Shown here piece by piece: positions 8,586-16,334 of a stretch of DNA of 64,000 nt. The translations under genes were made by a program, and so were the position numbers. The notes below the pieces were generated by a model. It had not been told where the DNA came from. It worked only from the letters and a program-made list of their open reading frames with translations, and did not search any database. The stretch comes from Foliamicus sp963666765. Lineage in GTDB: Bacteria; Pseudomonadota; Gammaproteobacteria; Steroidobacterales; Foliamicaceae. The stretch's first letter is position 1. Each line of letters starts with the position of its first letter. The stretch is taken from the NCBI GenBank assembly GCA_963666765.1, contig OY762933.1, positions 2,232,001-2,296,000 on the forward strand, read 5' to 3'.

Positions 8586-8885
8586 TTGACCGCCAACCAG
8601 GGGGTAAGCACGGCGCGCCGCGCGGCGCATCTTTCCGGCCAGCCGGCGAAAGCCAACGGATCGCGCACGCTTCGGGAATTGACCGGCGAAGCGGTGCGGG
8701 ACTATTGCCGGACGCTGGACGGTCATTGGCCTACCGGCCTTTACGATATGGTGGTTGCAGAGGTTGAATCCGCCCTCCTTGAAAGCGTCATGGACTATGC
8801 CGGCGGCAATCAGACCCGGGCCGCCCGGATGCTCGGAATCGACCGCGGCACGCTACGCACCAAGCTGCGCCGCCACAGTCTCTGA
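8586..8885 (+). CDS. fis: Fis-family nucleoid/DNA-binding protein
   Basis: 99-residue protein whose C-terminal half is a Fis helix-turn-helix: YAGGNQTRAARMLGIDRGTL then RTKLRRHSL. Fis bends DNA and regulates rRNA and many other promoters; it also assists site-specific recombination. The start is TTG 8586, about six bases after GAGGGGGAG; the length matches Fis (98 in E. coli). It sits between accC and purH, the usual gammaproteobacterial location, but prmA and dusB, which normally precede it, are absent. The N-terminal 40 residues are less typical. Confidence 0.9.
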   Translation: MTANQGVSTARRAAHLSGQPAKANGSRTLRELTGEAVRDYCRTLDGHWPTGLYDMVVAEVESALLESVMDYAGGNQTRAARMLGIDRGTLRTKLRRHSL

Positions 8886-8926
8886 ATGCAGCCCCGCGGG
8901 GCTGCCGGATTAGTACGAAACCGATA

Positions 8927-10459
8927 ATGCGGCCCAGGGCGCTTTTCAGCGTTTCGGACAAGACCGGAGCGAGCGAGTTCGCGGCCCGCCTTGTCACGGC
9001 AGGCTGGGACCTGCTGGCCTCGGGCGGCACCGCGAAGCTGTTGCGCGAAGCGGATCTGGAGGTCGAGGAAGTCGCGTCCGTGACCGGTTCTCCGGAAATG
9101 CTGGGCGGCCGCGTCAAGACTCTGCATCCGGCAATTCACGGGGCCTTGCTGTGCCGGCCGGAGCAGGATGCGGAGGACATTGCGAAGCATGGCATCCGGC
9201 CCATTTCGCTGGCGGTCGTGAACCTCTATCCATTTGTCGCAGCCGCGTCACGCGCCGGCGCCGAACGGGCCGATGTGATCGAACAGATCGACGTGGGCGG
9301 GCCGGCAATGATCCGCGCGGCGGCCAAGAACCACGGGCGGGTGGGCGTAGTGGTGGATCCTGCCGACTACGATGCGGTGGCCGCGGAAATCGAAGCCCAC
9401 GGACAGCTCGGCGACGACACGAGGCGGCGTCTTGCGCGCAAGGCCTTCGATCACACCGCGCACTACGACCGGGCGATTTGCGGCTGGCTGGAAGACGCCG
9501 GCAGCGAGGGCGCCCTTCCCGAGCGCATCGTTCTGGAGCTGCGCAAGCAGGCCGACCTGCGGTATGGAGAAAACCCCCATCAGCGCGCCGCCGTCTACTC
9601 CGCAGCCGGGACGGACGCAATGGCCGGCCTGCGCCTTTTGGCCGGGGCGCCGCTGTCGTTCAACAACCTGGTCGACGCGGACCTGGCGCGCCAGTGCGCC
9701 GGCGCACTGCCGGCGCCGTCCTGCGTGATCGTCAAGCACGCCACTCCCTGCGGCGTGGCGACGGGCGAAAGCGCCGCCGAGGCTTATACGCGCGCGTACG
9801 AATCCGATCCGGAGTCGGCCTTCGGCGGGGTCATCGCCTTCAACAGCCCGCTGGACGAAGAGGCCGCCCGGGCCGTGGTCGGGCAGTTTGCCGAGGTGCT
9901 TATCGCTCCCGGGGTATCGTCGTCCGCGCTTGAGGTGCTGGCGTCGCGCAAGAAGCTGCGCGTCCTGGCGCCGGCCACCGGGCAGGCTGTCGCGGCCGGA
10001 CTGCCGGACCTGAAGGTGCTTGGCGACGCGGTGCTGGCGCAGTCTCCGGACAGCGATTCGGACGACGCTTACGACATCGTCAGCAAGCGGCAGCCGACGG
10101 AAGGTGAACTGCGCGACGCCCTGTTCGCCTGGAAGGTGGCGCGCTTCGTCGCTTCCAACGCGGTGGTGTACGCGGCTAAGGGGCAAACGCTGGGGATCGG
10201 GGGCGGCCAGACCAGCCGGGTCATGAGCGCGCGCATCGCGGCGTTGCGGGCAGCGGACGGCGGCTTCAGTCTGAAGGGGGCGGCGATGGCATCCGACGGC
10301 TTCCTGCCGTTCGCCGACGGGTTGGAGGCCGCGGCCGACGAGGGCATCAGCGTCGTAATACAGCCGGGCGGCTCGATCCGCGACCAGGAAGTGATTGATG
10401 CGGCGGATGAGCGAGGTGTGGCCATGCTGTTCACCGGCGTGCGCCACTTCCGCCACTGA
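8927..10459 (+). CDS. purH: Bifunctional AICAR transformylase/IMP cyclohydrolase
   Basis: 510-residue enzyme catalysing the last two steps of IMP synthesis: formylation of AICAR, then ring closure. The N-terminal cyclohydrolase domain (about 1-190) starts with RALFSVSDKTG and has GGRVKTLHP. The C-terminal transformylase domain shows LRYGENPHQRAAVYS, SFNNLVDADLA, IVKHATPCGVA and ESAFGGVIAFN. Length is close to the family's usual 520-530. It precedes purD by 25 bp, so the two are probably one operon. Confidence 0.97.
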   Translation: MRPRALFSVSDKTGASEFAARLVTAGWDLLASGGTAKLLREADLEVEEVASVTGSPEMLGGRVKTLHPAIHGALLCRPEQDAEDIAKHGIRPISLAVVNLYPFVAAASRAGAERADVIEQIDVGGPAMIRAAAKNHGRVGVVVDPADYDAVAAEIEAHGQLGDDTRRRLARKAFDHTAHYDRAICGWLEDAGSEGALPERIVLELRKQADLRYGENPHQRAAVYSAAGTDAMAGLRLLAGAPLSFNNLVDADLARQCAGALPAPSCVIVKHATPCGVATGESAAEAYTRAYESDPESAFGGVIAFNSPLDEEAARAVVGQFAEVLIAPGVSSSALEVLASRKKLRVLAPATGQAVAAGLPDLKVLGDAVLAQSPDSDSDDAYDIVSKRQPTEGELRDALFAWKVARFVASNAVVYAAKGQTLGIGGGQTSRVMSARIAALRAADGGFSLKGAAMASDGFLPFADGLEAAADEGISVVIQPGGSIRDQEVIDAADERGVAMLFTGVRHFRH

Positions 10460-10484
10460 TGCGCACGCACGGGGGAGTTGACCC

Positions 10485-11771
10485 ATGAAAGTCCTCATCA
10501 CCGGTTCCGGCGGCCGCGAACACGCGCTGGCCTGGAAACTCGCCCAGTCTCCCCGGATCAGCGAAGTGCTGGTAGCGCCCGGCAACGCCGGCACCGCCCG
10601 CGAGCCCGGCGTTACCAACTTCCCGCTCGACGCGGAGGAGAACGTGCGCCTGGTGGCGTTTGCCTTCACCGAAAATGTCGACCTGGTGGTGCCCGGGCCG
10701 GAGGCGCCGCTGGTGGCGGGCCTGGTCGATCACATGGAAAGGTCGGGGATGCCCTGTTTCGGTCCCACTGCCGCGGCAGCCAGGCTGGAAGGTTCGAAGG
10801 GATTTGCCAAGCAGGTGCTGGAGGCGGCCGGCGCACCCACCGCTGATTACCGGGAATTCACTGATCTTGAGGCGGCATTGGAGCACGTCGACCAGCGGCC
10901 GGCGCCCATGGTCGTGAAAGCGGACGGCCTTGCAGCCGGCAAGGGCGTCATCCTCGCGGAAACCCGCGAGCAAGCGCGAGCAGCGCTGCGCGACATGCTG
11001 GAAGGCGATGCATTCGGCGAAGCGGGCCGCCGCGTCCTGGTCGAAGACTTTCTGCAAGGGGAGGAGGCCAGCTTCATCGCGCTGGTGGACGGCGAGAACG
11101 TCCTGCCGCTGGCGTCCTCGCAGGACCACAAGGCCCGTGACGACGGCGACCGTGGCCCGAACACCGGCGGCATGGGCGCCTATTCGCCCGCGCCGGTGCT
11201 CGACGCAGAGGTTGAAGCCCGCGTCATGAACGAGATCATGCACCCGGTCGTACGCGTGATGCGGGACAACGGCACGCCGTTCAGGGGCGTGCTGTATGCG
11301 GGCCTCATGATCGCTCCGGACGGCACGCCGCGCGTGCTGGAGTTCAACGTGCGCTTCGGCGATCCCGAATGCCAGCCGCTGATGATGCGCCTCAAGACCG
11401 ATCTGCTGGACCTGATCGAGAAGACGCTGGCGGGACAGCTTGACCAGGCTCGTCCGGCCTGGGATTCCCGCACCGCACTGGGCGTGGTCATGGCATCGGG
11501 CGGCTATCCCGGCAGCTACGCCAGGGGCTGCTCCATTTCCGGACTCGACGGCGCCGACAGTTCATCCGTGAAGGTCTTTCACGCCGGAACCGCGGAGAAG
11601 GATGGCGAAGTGGTCACGGCCGGCGGCCGGGTGCTGTGCGTCACCGCCCTGGGCGATACGGTCCCTGACGCGCGGGACCGTGCGTACGCTGCGGTCTCGG
11701 ACATATCGTTCGAAGGCGCCTTCTGCCGCTCCGACATCGGCGCCCGCGCCCTGGCGCGTCTTCGCGAATAG
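10485..11771 (+). CDS. purD: Phosphoribosylamine-glycine ligase
   Basis: 428-residue GAR synthetase that joins phosphoribosylamine and glycine using ATP, the second step of purine synthesis. The N-terminus (MKVLITGSGGREHALAWKL) is the family signature. The ATP-grasp core has VVKADGLAAGKGVI, the substrate loop has DHKARDDGDRGPNTGGMGAY and the metal site is LEFNVRFGDPE. Length is usual. It follows purH by 25 bp and precedes the racemase-like gene by 15 bp, so all three may be cotranscribed. Confidence 0.97.
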   Translation: MKVLITGSGGREHALAWKLAQSPRISEVLVAPGNAGTAREPGVTNFPLDAEENVRLVAFAFTENVDLVVPGPEAPLVAGLVDHMERSGMPCFGPTAAAARLEGSKGFAKQVLEAAGAPTADYREFTDLEAALEHVDQRPAPMVVKADGLAAGKGVILAETREQARAALRDMLEGDAFGEAGRRVLVEDFLQGEEASFIALVDGENVLPLASSQDHKARDDGDRGPNTGGMGAYSPAPVLDAEVEARVMNEIMHPVVRVMRDNGTPFRGVLYAGLMIAPDGTPRVLEFNVRFGDPECQPLMMRLKTDLLDLIEKTLAGQLDQARPAWDSRTALGVVMASGGYPGSYARGCSISGLDGADSSSVKVFHAGTAEKDGEVVTAGGRVLCVTALGDTVPDARDRAYAAVSDISFEGAFCRSDIGARALARLRE

Positions 11772-11786
11772 AGGAGGCAAGGGTCC

Positions 11787-12626
11787 ATGACCTATCGCAT
11801 CGGCATCATCGGTACCGGCGCCGCGCCCACAGGCGCCAATGTCCCGCCTGCACCCATCAGCGAGATCGCCGCACCGGGATTCTCGCCGGAACTCGTCGAA
11901 CCGCGCATGCGCACCTTCCCCATGACACCCTATGACCGTGGCCTGACCGCATTGGCTTACCTGGACTGCGCGCTGGAGGCGGAGAAAGCCGGCTTCGACG
12001 CCGTGTTCATCAACACCGTGGGCGACTACGGCATTGATGAAATGAAGTCGGCGACCGACATGGTGGTGGTCGGCGCCGGCGAAGCCACCATGGCCATGTG
12101 CGTCAACACCGGCCGTCGATTCTCCATCGTCACGATCTGGCCGCCGAAACTGAACTTCATTCAGCACGAGCGAGTGAGCAGTTGCGGCATGCAGGACCGC
12201 TGCGTATCCATCCGGAACGTGCAGGAGGACCGTGAAGTCGAGGGCGTCGAGCAGGCCGCCGCCACCACCGCGAACCTCAAGGATCGGAACGAATCGCTGA
12301 AAGAGCGAATCGTCGATGCCATCAACACCGCCGTATCGGAAGACGGCGCCGACACCATCATGCTCGGCTGCACCTGCATGGCCCCCCTGGGCCCCGCCGT
12401 CGCGGCGCAGGTGAATGTGCCCGTCTTCGAGTCCATGCGCACCGGCTACAAGACCGCCGAAGCCCTGCTCGCACTGGGCGTTCGCCACAGCGACGCCGCC
12501 TTCCCCAAACCCAATCCCGAAAATCTCGCCGCAGTGGGCACGCTGATCGCCGGGCAGGGCAACGTGGACCTGGGCGGCGACTGCGAAGTCTGCGTGATTG
12601 ATCCGGAAGTGGAGGATTCCCGCTAG
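11787..12626 (+). CDS. Asp/Glu/hydantoin racemase-superfamily protein, one catalytic Cys missing
   Basis: 279-residue protein of the aspartate/glutamate/hydantoin racemase fold. Members use two opposed cysteines. The C-terminal one is present (LGCTCMAP, Cys195, with Cys197 nearby). At the position of the first, the stretch FINTVGDYG aligns with the usual ACxSDPG-like motif and has Thr77 instead of Cys. Single-Cys members of this superfamily include arylmalonate decarboxylase, so this may not be a racemase. ATG 11787 follows GAGGAGG. It is 15 bp after purD and may be read through from the purine operon. Substrate unknown. Confidence 0.75.
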   Translation: MTYRIGIIGTGAAPTGANVPPAPISEIAAPGFSPELVEPRMRTFPMTPYDRGLTALAYLDCALEAEKAGFDAVFINTVGDYGIDEMKSATDMVVVGAGEATMAMCVNTGRRFSIVTIWPPKLNFIQHERVSSCGMQDRCVSIRNVQEDREVEGVEQAAATTANLKDRNESLKERIVDAINTAVSEDGADTIMLGCTCMAPLGPAVAAQVNVPVFESMRTGYKTAEALLALGVRHSDAAFPKPNPENLAAVGTLIAGQGNVDLGGDCEVCVIDPEVEDSR

Positions 12627-12689
12627 CACGCGATCCGCTCCGCGCCGGCACGCCCGTGTAGACCTTCTGGCTGCGCAAAGGAATTGTCT

Positions 12690-12695
12690 TACAAT
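12690..12695 (+). promoter_or_regulatory. Possible -10 box of the AbrB/PIN toxin-antitoxin pair
   Basis: TACAAT lies 32 bp upstream of the antitoxin start in an otherwise GC-rich stretch. The matching -35 is weak (TTCTGG, 12665-12670, at 19-base spacing). AbrB-type antitoxins normally repress their own promoter, so the operator should lie nearby. Confidence 0.3.
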
Positions 12696-12727
12696 GGTCT
12701 TACCGGCAATTTCCCGGAGAAAGCACG

Positions 12728-13003
12728 ATGCCAGCGCCCGAAAAACTTACGACCACCGTTTCTACCAAGGGTCAGATCATCCTGCCCAAGGCAATTCGCC
12801 GGGCATTGAGCTGGGAAGCGGGTAAGAAACTGATTGTGGAGCACGCCTCCGAAGGCGTGCTGCTGAAGCCCTTGCCGGTGTTCGCCAGGACGCGGACCGA
12901 TGATGTTTTCGGGTGCCTTGCGTTCGGCGGTCCCGCGAAGACTGTGGCGGAAATGAGGGCTGGGGTATTGGCCGAGGCGAAGCGGCGTCATGCGCGCAAT
13001 TGA
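12728..13003 (+). CDS. AbrB/MazE-type antitoxin (VapB-like)
   Basis: 91-residue protein with an N-terminal AbrB/SpoVT swapped-hairpin DNA-binding domain: TTVSTKGQIILPKAIRRAL, then GKKLIVEHASEGVLLKP. The C-terminal segment (about 60-91), basic and helical, would bind and block the toxin. Its last 14 bp overlap the start of the PIN toxin gene, so translation is probably coupled. This is the second PIN-type pair in the window, and its antitoxin is of a different fold from the first. Confidence 0.88.
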   Translation: MPAPEKLTTTVSTKGQIILPKAIRRALSWEAGKKLIVEHASEGVLLKPLPVFARTRTDDVFGCLAFGGPAKTVAEMRAGVLAEAKRRHARN

Positions 13004-13376
13004 TACCAACGTCGTTGTTCGCTATCTGACCGGCGACGATCCGGCCCAGGCGGCAAGGGCGAGAAAGGTGATTGATAGGGGCAATGTGTTTGTCAGCACG
13101 ACGGTGTTCTTGGAGAGCGAATGGGTGCTGCGTAGCGTTTACGGCTTTTCCGGAAATGATGTTGCGTCGGCCCTTCGCGCCTTCGCGGGGCTGCCAGCCA
13201 TTGAGGTGGAGAGCCCGGAACTGCTCGCCGAAGCGCTTGACCGCATGGAAAAGGGCATGGATTTTGCTGACGCGTTGCATCTCGGCGCGGCCGCCGGATG
13301 CGAGGCCATGCTGAGTTTCGACCGCGATTTCATTGAAACGGCCCGGGATGAATCCGTGATCGTGATGGAACCCTGA
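12990..13376 (+). CDS. PIN-domain ribonuclease toxin (VapC-like)
   Basis: 128-residue PIN-domain toxin, predicted to cleave RNA when free of its antitoxin. Acidic active-site positions: Asp in RAIDTNVVVRYL (residue 5), Glu in FLESEWVL, Asp in MDFADALH and Asp in SFDRDF. It overlaps the AbrB-type antitoxin gene by 14 bp, a standard VapBC arrangement. Length is usual. Confidence 0.88.
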   Translation: MRAIDTNVVVRYLTGDDPAQAARARKVIDRGNVFVSTTVFLESEWVLRSVYGFSGNDVASALRAFAGLPAIEVESPELLAEALDRMEKGMDFADALHLGAAAGCEAMLSFDRDFIETARDESVIVMEP

Positions 13377-13454
13377 TGGCAATGCGTTGCCGTCTCGAGA
13401 ATCACCGGAAAAATGAGCGATCTTTAGGATCCATATGAATGCGGGGGATCGGGT

Positions 13455-16334
13455 ATGACCGGCAGACTTGCGTGCCGGAAGTTCGCAGGCGCATGGCCGG
13501 TTGTCCTGCTTTTCGCTTCCTTCTCGGCGTTTGCGCAAGACCAGGGCCGCAGCAGCGCCGACGGGGCCGTGATCGAAGAGATCGTGGTGGTGGGGTCGCT
13601 GATCAAGCGGCGCGTGGTCTACGAGGGGCGGGCGCCGGTGCAGACGCTGGAGGCGGAGTTGTTCGATTCGGTGGGCGCCGCCCAGCCCGTGGACGTTCTC
13701 GCAAGCCTGACGGCCAATACGGGTTCGTATCTTGCCACCCAGCAGAATTATTTGCAGGGCGTTGCGCAATTCAGCCTGCGCGGCGTGGGGCTGTCCTCCA
13801 CCCTCACGCTGATCAACGGCCGCCGGGCCGGGTTCGCGCCGGTGTCAAACGACGTGGGGCAGAGCTTCTTCGACATCAACTCGCTGCCGGTGCTGTTGAT
13901 CGAGCGTGTCGAGATACTGCGTGACGGCGCTTCGGCCACATACGGTTCGCAGGCGGTGGCGGGCGTCGCCAACATTGTTACCCGCAAGGGCTTTACGGGG
14001 CTTGAGATCGCCGGCGGCTACCGGGAGGCGAGCAATACCGCGTACGACCTCGGTTTCGCCGCGGGCCTTGAGGCGCCGCGGGGGCACGTCAGCCTCTACG
14101 GCGCCTGGCTCAAGCAGGACGAGAACTTTCGCACCGAGTTCGACTGGATGATCCCCAGGGCAATCGATCCGGATGGCGACGGCAACATCGTGGACGGCTC
14201 CTTTGATTCGGGACGCGGCTCGCCCGGCAGTTTCCGCAGGGCCGTGGCCGGGCCGGACCGCAGCTACGCACCCTTTCAGGTGGATGGGGAGGACGCGCCC
14301 CGCTTCCCGGATCCGGATTGCCGGGCGGGCGGCGGCTATCCGGCAGGCTCGCTGTGCCGGATGGATTTTTCCGATCAGCGCACCATGATCGCCGCCGAAC
14401 AGCGGGTGCAGTTGTTTGCCGCCGCCGAGTGGGAACTCACGAGCGGGATGACGCTGTTCTCGGAAATCGGCTATTCGGTCAACGAGGTGAAGGACCGCGT
14501 GGGCAACATGCTGCTGTTCAACGGCAACGTGGAACGAACCAACGAGTTCTTTGTGCCGGCCAATCATCCCTTCAATTTCTGGACCGACCCGGATAACGAT
14601 GGCGTGTTGACATACGTTTCGCCGTCGCTCTGGAATCCCGAAGAGCACGAGGCGGTTCCGGTGGGCTATTTCGGGCGGCCGCTGGGAGCGGAGGCCGCGG
14701 GCGGGAATTCGGGCAATGAGCTGCGGAAATTCGACAACCTGAGGCTGATGATCGGCCTTGAAGCGGAGCTGCCGGAGGGCTGGGTAGGCGAAGGCCATTT
14801 TGCCCGGGCGACCTCGGACTTGTCGGTGACTGCCCAGCGCCACTGGATCGCGGCAGAGTTTGCCCAGGCGGTGGCCGAGGGGCGCTGGAATCCCTTTGGC
14901 ACGAGGCTGGTTGCGCCTGAGCTGATTACACCCAAGACGGTCGCCGGTGACGGGCTGGCGCCGGGACAGACGGGTCGGCGAGCGGGCAACGATGCGCAGA
15001 CGCTTCGCCGTTTTGAAGGTGTCCGGATGGAGACTGCCCGCAGCGTTCAGGAGGTGGCGGAGTTCGTCGCAACCGGCGAGGGCTACGAGTGGTGGGGCCA
15101 GGCGGTAAAGCTGGCTGCCGGCGCGCAGTACCGCAAGCTGCACTATTCGTACCAGCCCGATCCGCTGAACGCCGCCGGCGGGGGACCGCAGGAAATCCAG
15201 GAATTTGCGCGCTCGGCGAATCAGCGCGTATGGGCGGTGTTCGCCGAAAGTCTGAGCTATTTGGGTGACCGGACGGAGCTGCAGCTTGCCGCCCGTCACG
15301 AGCGCTACGACCACGCCGGAGGCAGCACGGACCCCAAGATAGCCGTGCAGTTTTTCGCCAACAACTGGCTGTCGCTGCGCGCCTCCTGGGGCACGTCCTT
15401 TCAGGCGCCCAGCGTGTTCCAGGCCGCCGGCAACAAAAGTTCCCGCACCCTTGCCGATCCCTTCCGCTTCGACCGGCGCGGCGCAGGGCAATGCGCGGTC
15501 AATTCCTCCGGCGAGATTGTGGACCGCGGCGACAACTTTATTGCCGTTACCGTGCTGCGCGGCGGCGGGCTTACGCCGCAGACGGCCCGAATGGCCAACT
15601 TCGGCCTGCTCCTGCAACCCCTTTACAACGCCGCGGTCAGCCTGGACCTGTGGGCCCTGGACTACCGCGACGTGATCGCGCAGGGGCGCAGTTTTCAGGC
15701 GATTCTGGATGACGACTGCCGCGACGACGGCCAGCCCAACGACCCGCGGGTGCAACGCGATTCCTCGGGTCAACTCAGCGCGATAACGACCGATTACGAG
15801 AACGTGGGCGCGGTTCGCGGCCGGGGCCTGGACATTAACGCGTATTTCGATTTTGAAGCTCGGGCGGGCGATTTTCGCGTGAGCGCCGATGCAACGCTAT
15901 TGACCCGGTTCGACTTGAACCTGACCGGCGCCGGCTGGTCCGATCAGCTCGGCAGCCGCAATGACACCAACGGCTTTGCACCCACCCCCGAATTACGGCT
16001 CAACGTCGGCGTCGCATGGCGCCGGGGGCCGCACGCCGCCGCCCTTACGGTGCGCTACGTGGATTCGTACAGGAACGACGAAGTCGCGTCACTGCCGAAG
16101 ATCGCATCCTGGACGACGCTGGACGCGAACTACAGCATCGATCTGGACAACCGGTTCGGCGAGGCAACGCTTTTCCTGGGCGCCCGGAACCTTACCGACA
16201 AGGACCCGCCGCCTTTACCCAGCGGACGCGAGGGCGTTTACCGCTACAACCTCCGGCCGGGCTTCGACGGCTTCGTGCACGACATCAAGGGCCGCACGCT
16301 CTACGTCCGATTCCGCTTCCGCCCCTGGAGCTAG
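13455..16334 (+). CDS. TonB-dependent outer-membrane receptor (large, 959 aa)
   Basis: TonB-dependent receptor with a Sec signal peptide (cleaved near AFAQ, residue 29). The TonB-box-like start EEIVVVGSLIKRR is followed by a plug with LRGVGLSSTLTLINGRRAG and ERVEILRDGASATYGSQAVAG, the form seen in receptors of complex organic ligands. Its C-terminus (VRFRFRPWS) lacks the usual terminal Phe/Trp. It is convergent with the next receptor gene, with which it shares CTAG as overlapping stop codons. It differs in subfamily from the other three receptors of the window. Ligand unknown. Confidence 0.93.
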   Translation: MTGRLACRKFAGAWPVVLLFASFSAFAQDQGRSSADGAVIEEIVVVGSLIKRRVVYEGRAPVQTLEAELFDSVGAAQPVDVLASLTANTGSYLATQQNYLQGVAQFSLRGVGLSSTLTLINGRRAGFAPVSNDVGQSFFDINSLPVLLIERVEILRDGASATYGSQAVAGVANIVTRKGFTGLEIAGGYREASNTAYDLGFAAGLEAPRGHVSLYGAWLKQDENFRTEFDWMIPRAIDPDGDGNIVDGSFDSGRGSPGSFRRAVAGPDRSYAPFQVDGEDAPRFPDPDCRAGGGYPAGSLCRMDFSDQRTMIAAEQRVQLFAAAEWELTSGMTLFSEIGYSVNEVKDRVGNMLLFNGNVERTNEFFVPANHPFNFWTDPDNDGVLTYVSPSLWNPEEHEAVPVGYFGRPLGAEAAGGNSGNELRKFDNLRLMIGLEAELPEGWVGEGHFARATSDLSVTAQRHWIAAEFAQAVAEGRWNPFGTRLVAPELITPKTVAGDGLAPGQTGRRAGNDAQTLRRFEGVRMETARSVQEVAEFVATGEGYEWWGQAVKLAAGAQYRKLHYSYQPDPLNAAGGGPQEIQEFARSANQRVWAVFAESLSYLGDRTELQLAARHERYDHAGGSTDPKIAVQFFANNWLSLRASWGTSFQAPSVFQAAGNKSSRTLADPFRFDRRGAGQCAVNSSGEIVDRGDNFIAVTVLRGGGLTPQTARMANFGLLLQPLYNAAVSLDLWALDYRDVIAQGRSFQAILDDDCRDDGQPNDPRVQRDSSGQLSAITTDYENVGAVRGRGLDINAYFDFEARAGDFRVSADATLLTRFDLNLTGAGWSDQLGSRNDTNGFAPTPELRLNVGVAWRRGPHAAALTVRYVDSYRNDEVASLPKIASWTTLDANYSIDLDNRFGEATLFLGARNLTDKDPPPLPSGREGVYRYNLRPGFDGFVHDIKGRTLYVRFRFRPWS

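Noticed and set aside
8507..8767. 86-residue plus-strand frame between accC and fis
   Set aside because: Overlaps fis in another frame and has no family features; the Fis helix-turn-helix frame is the real one.
9248..10669. 473-residue minus-strand frame across purH
   Set aside because: Antisense shadow of purH crossing into purD; no domain and no plausible start context.
13845..15773. 642-residue open frame antisense to the large TonB receptor
   Set aside because: Composition is typical of a shadow frame; the sense strand has a signal peptide and plug motifs.
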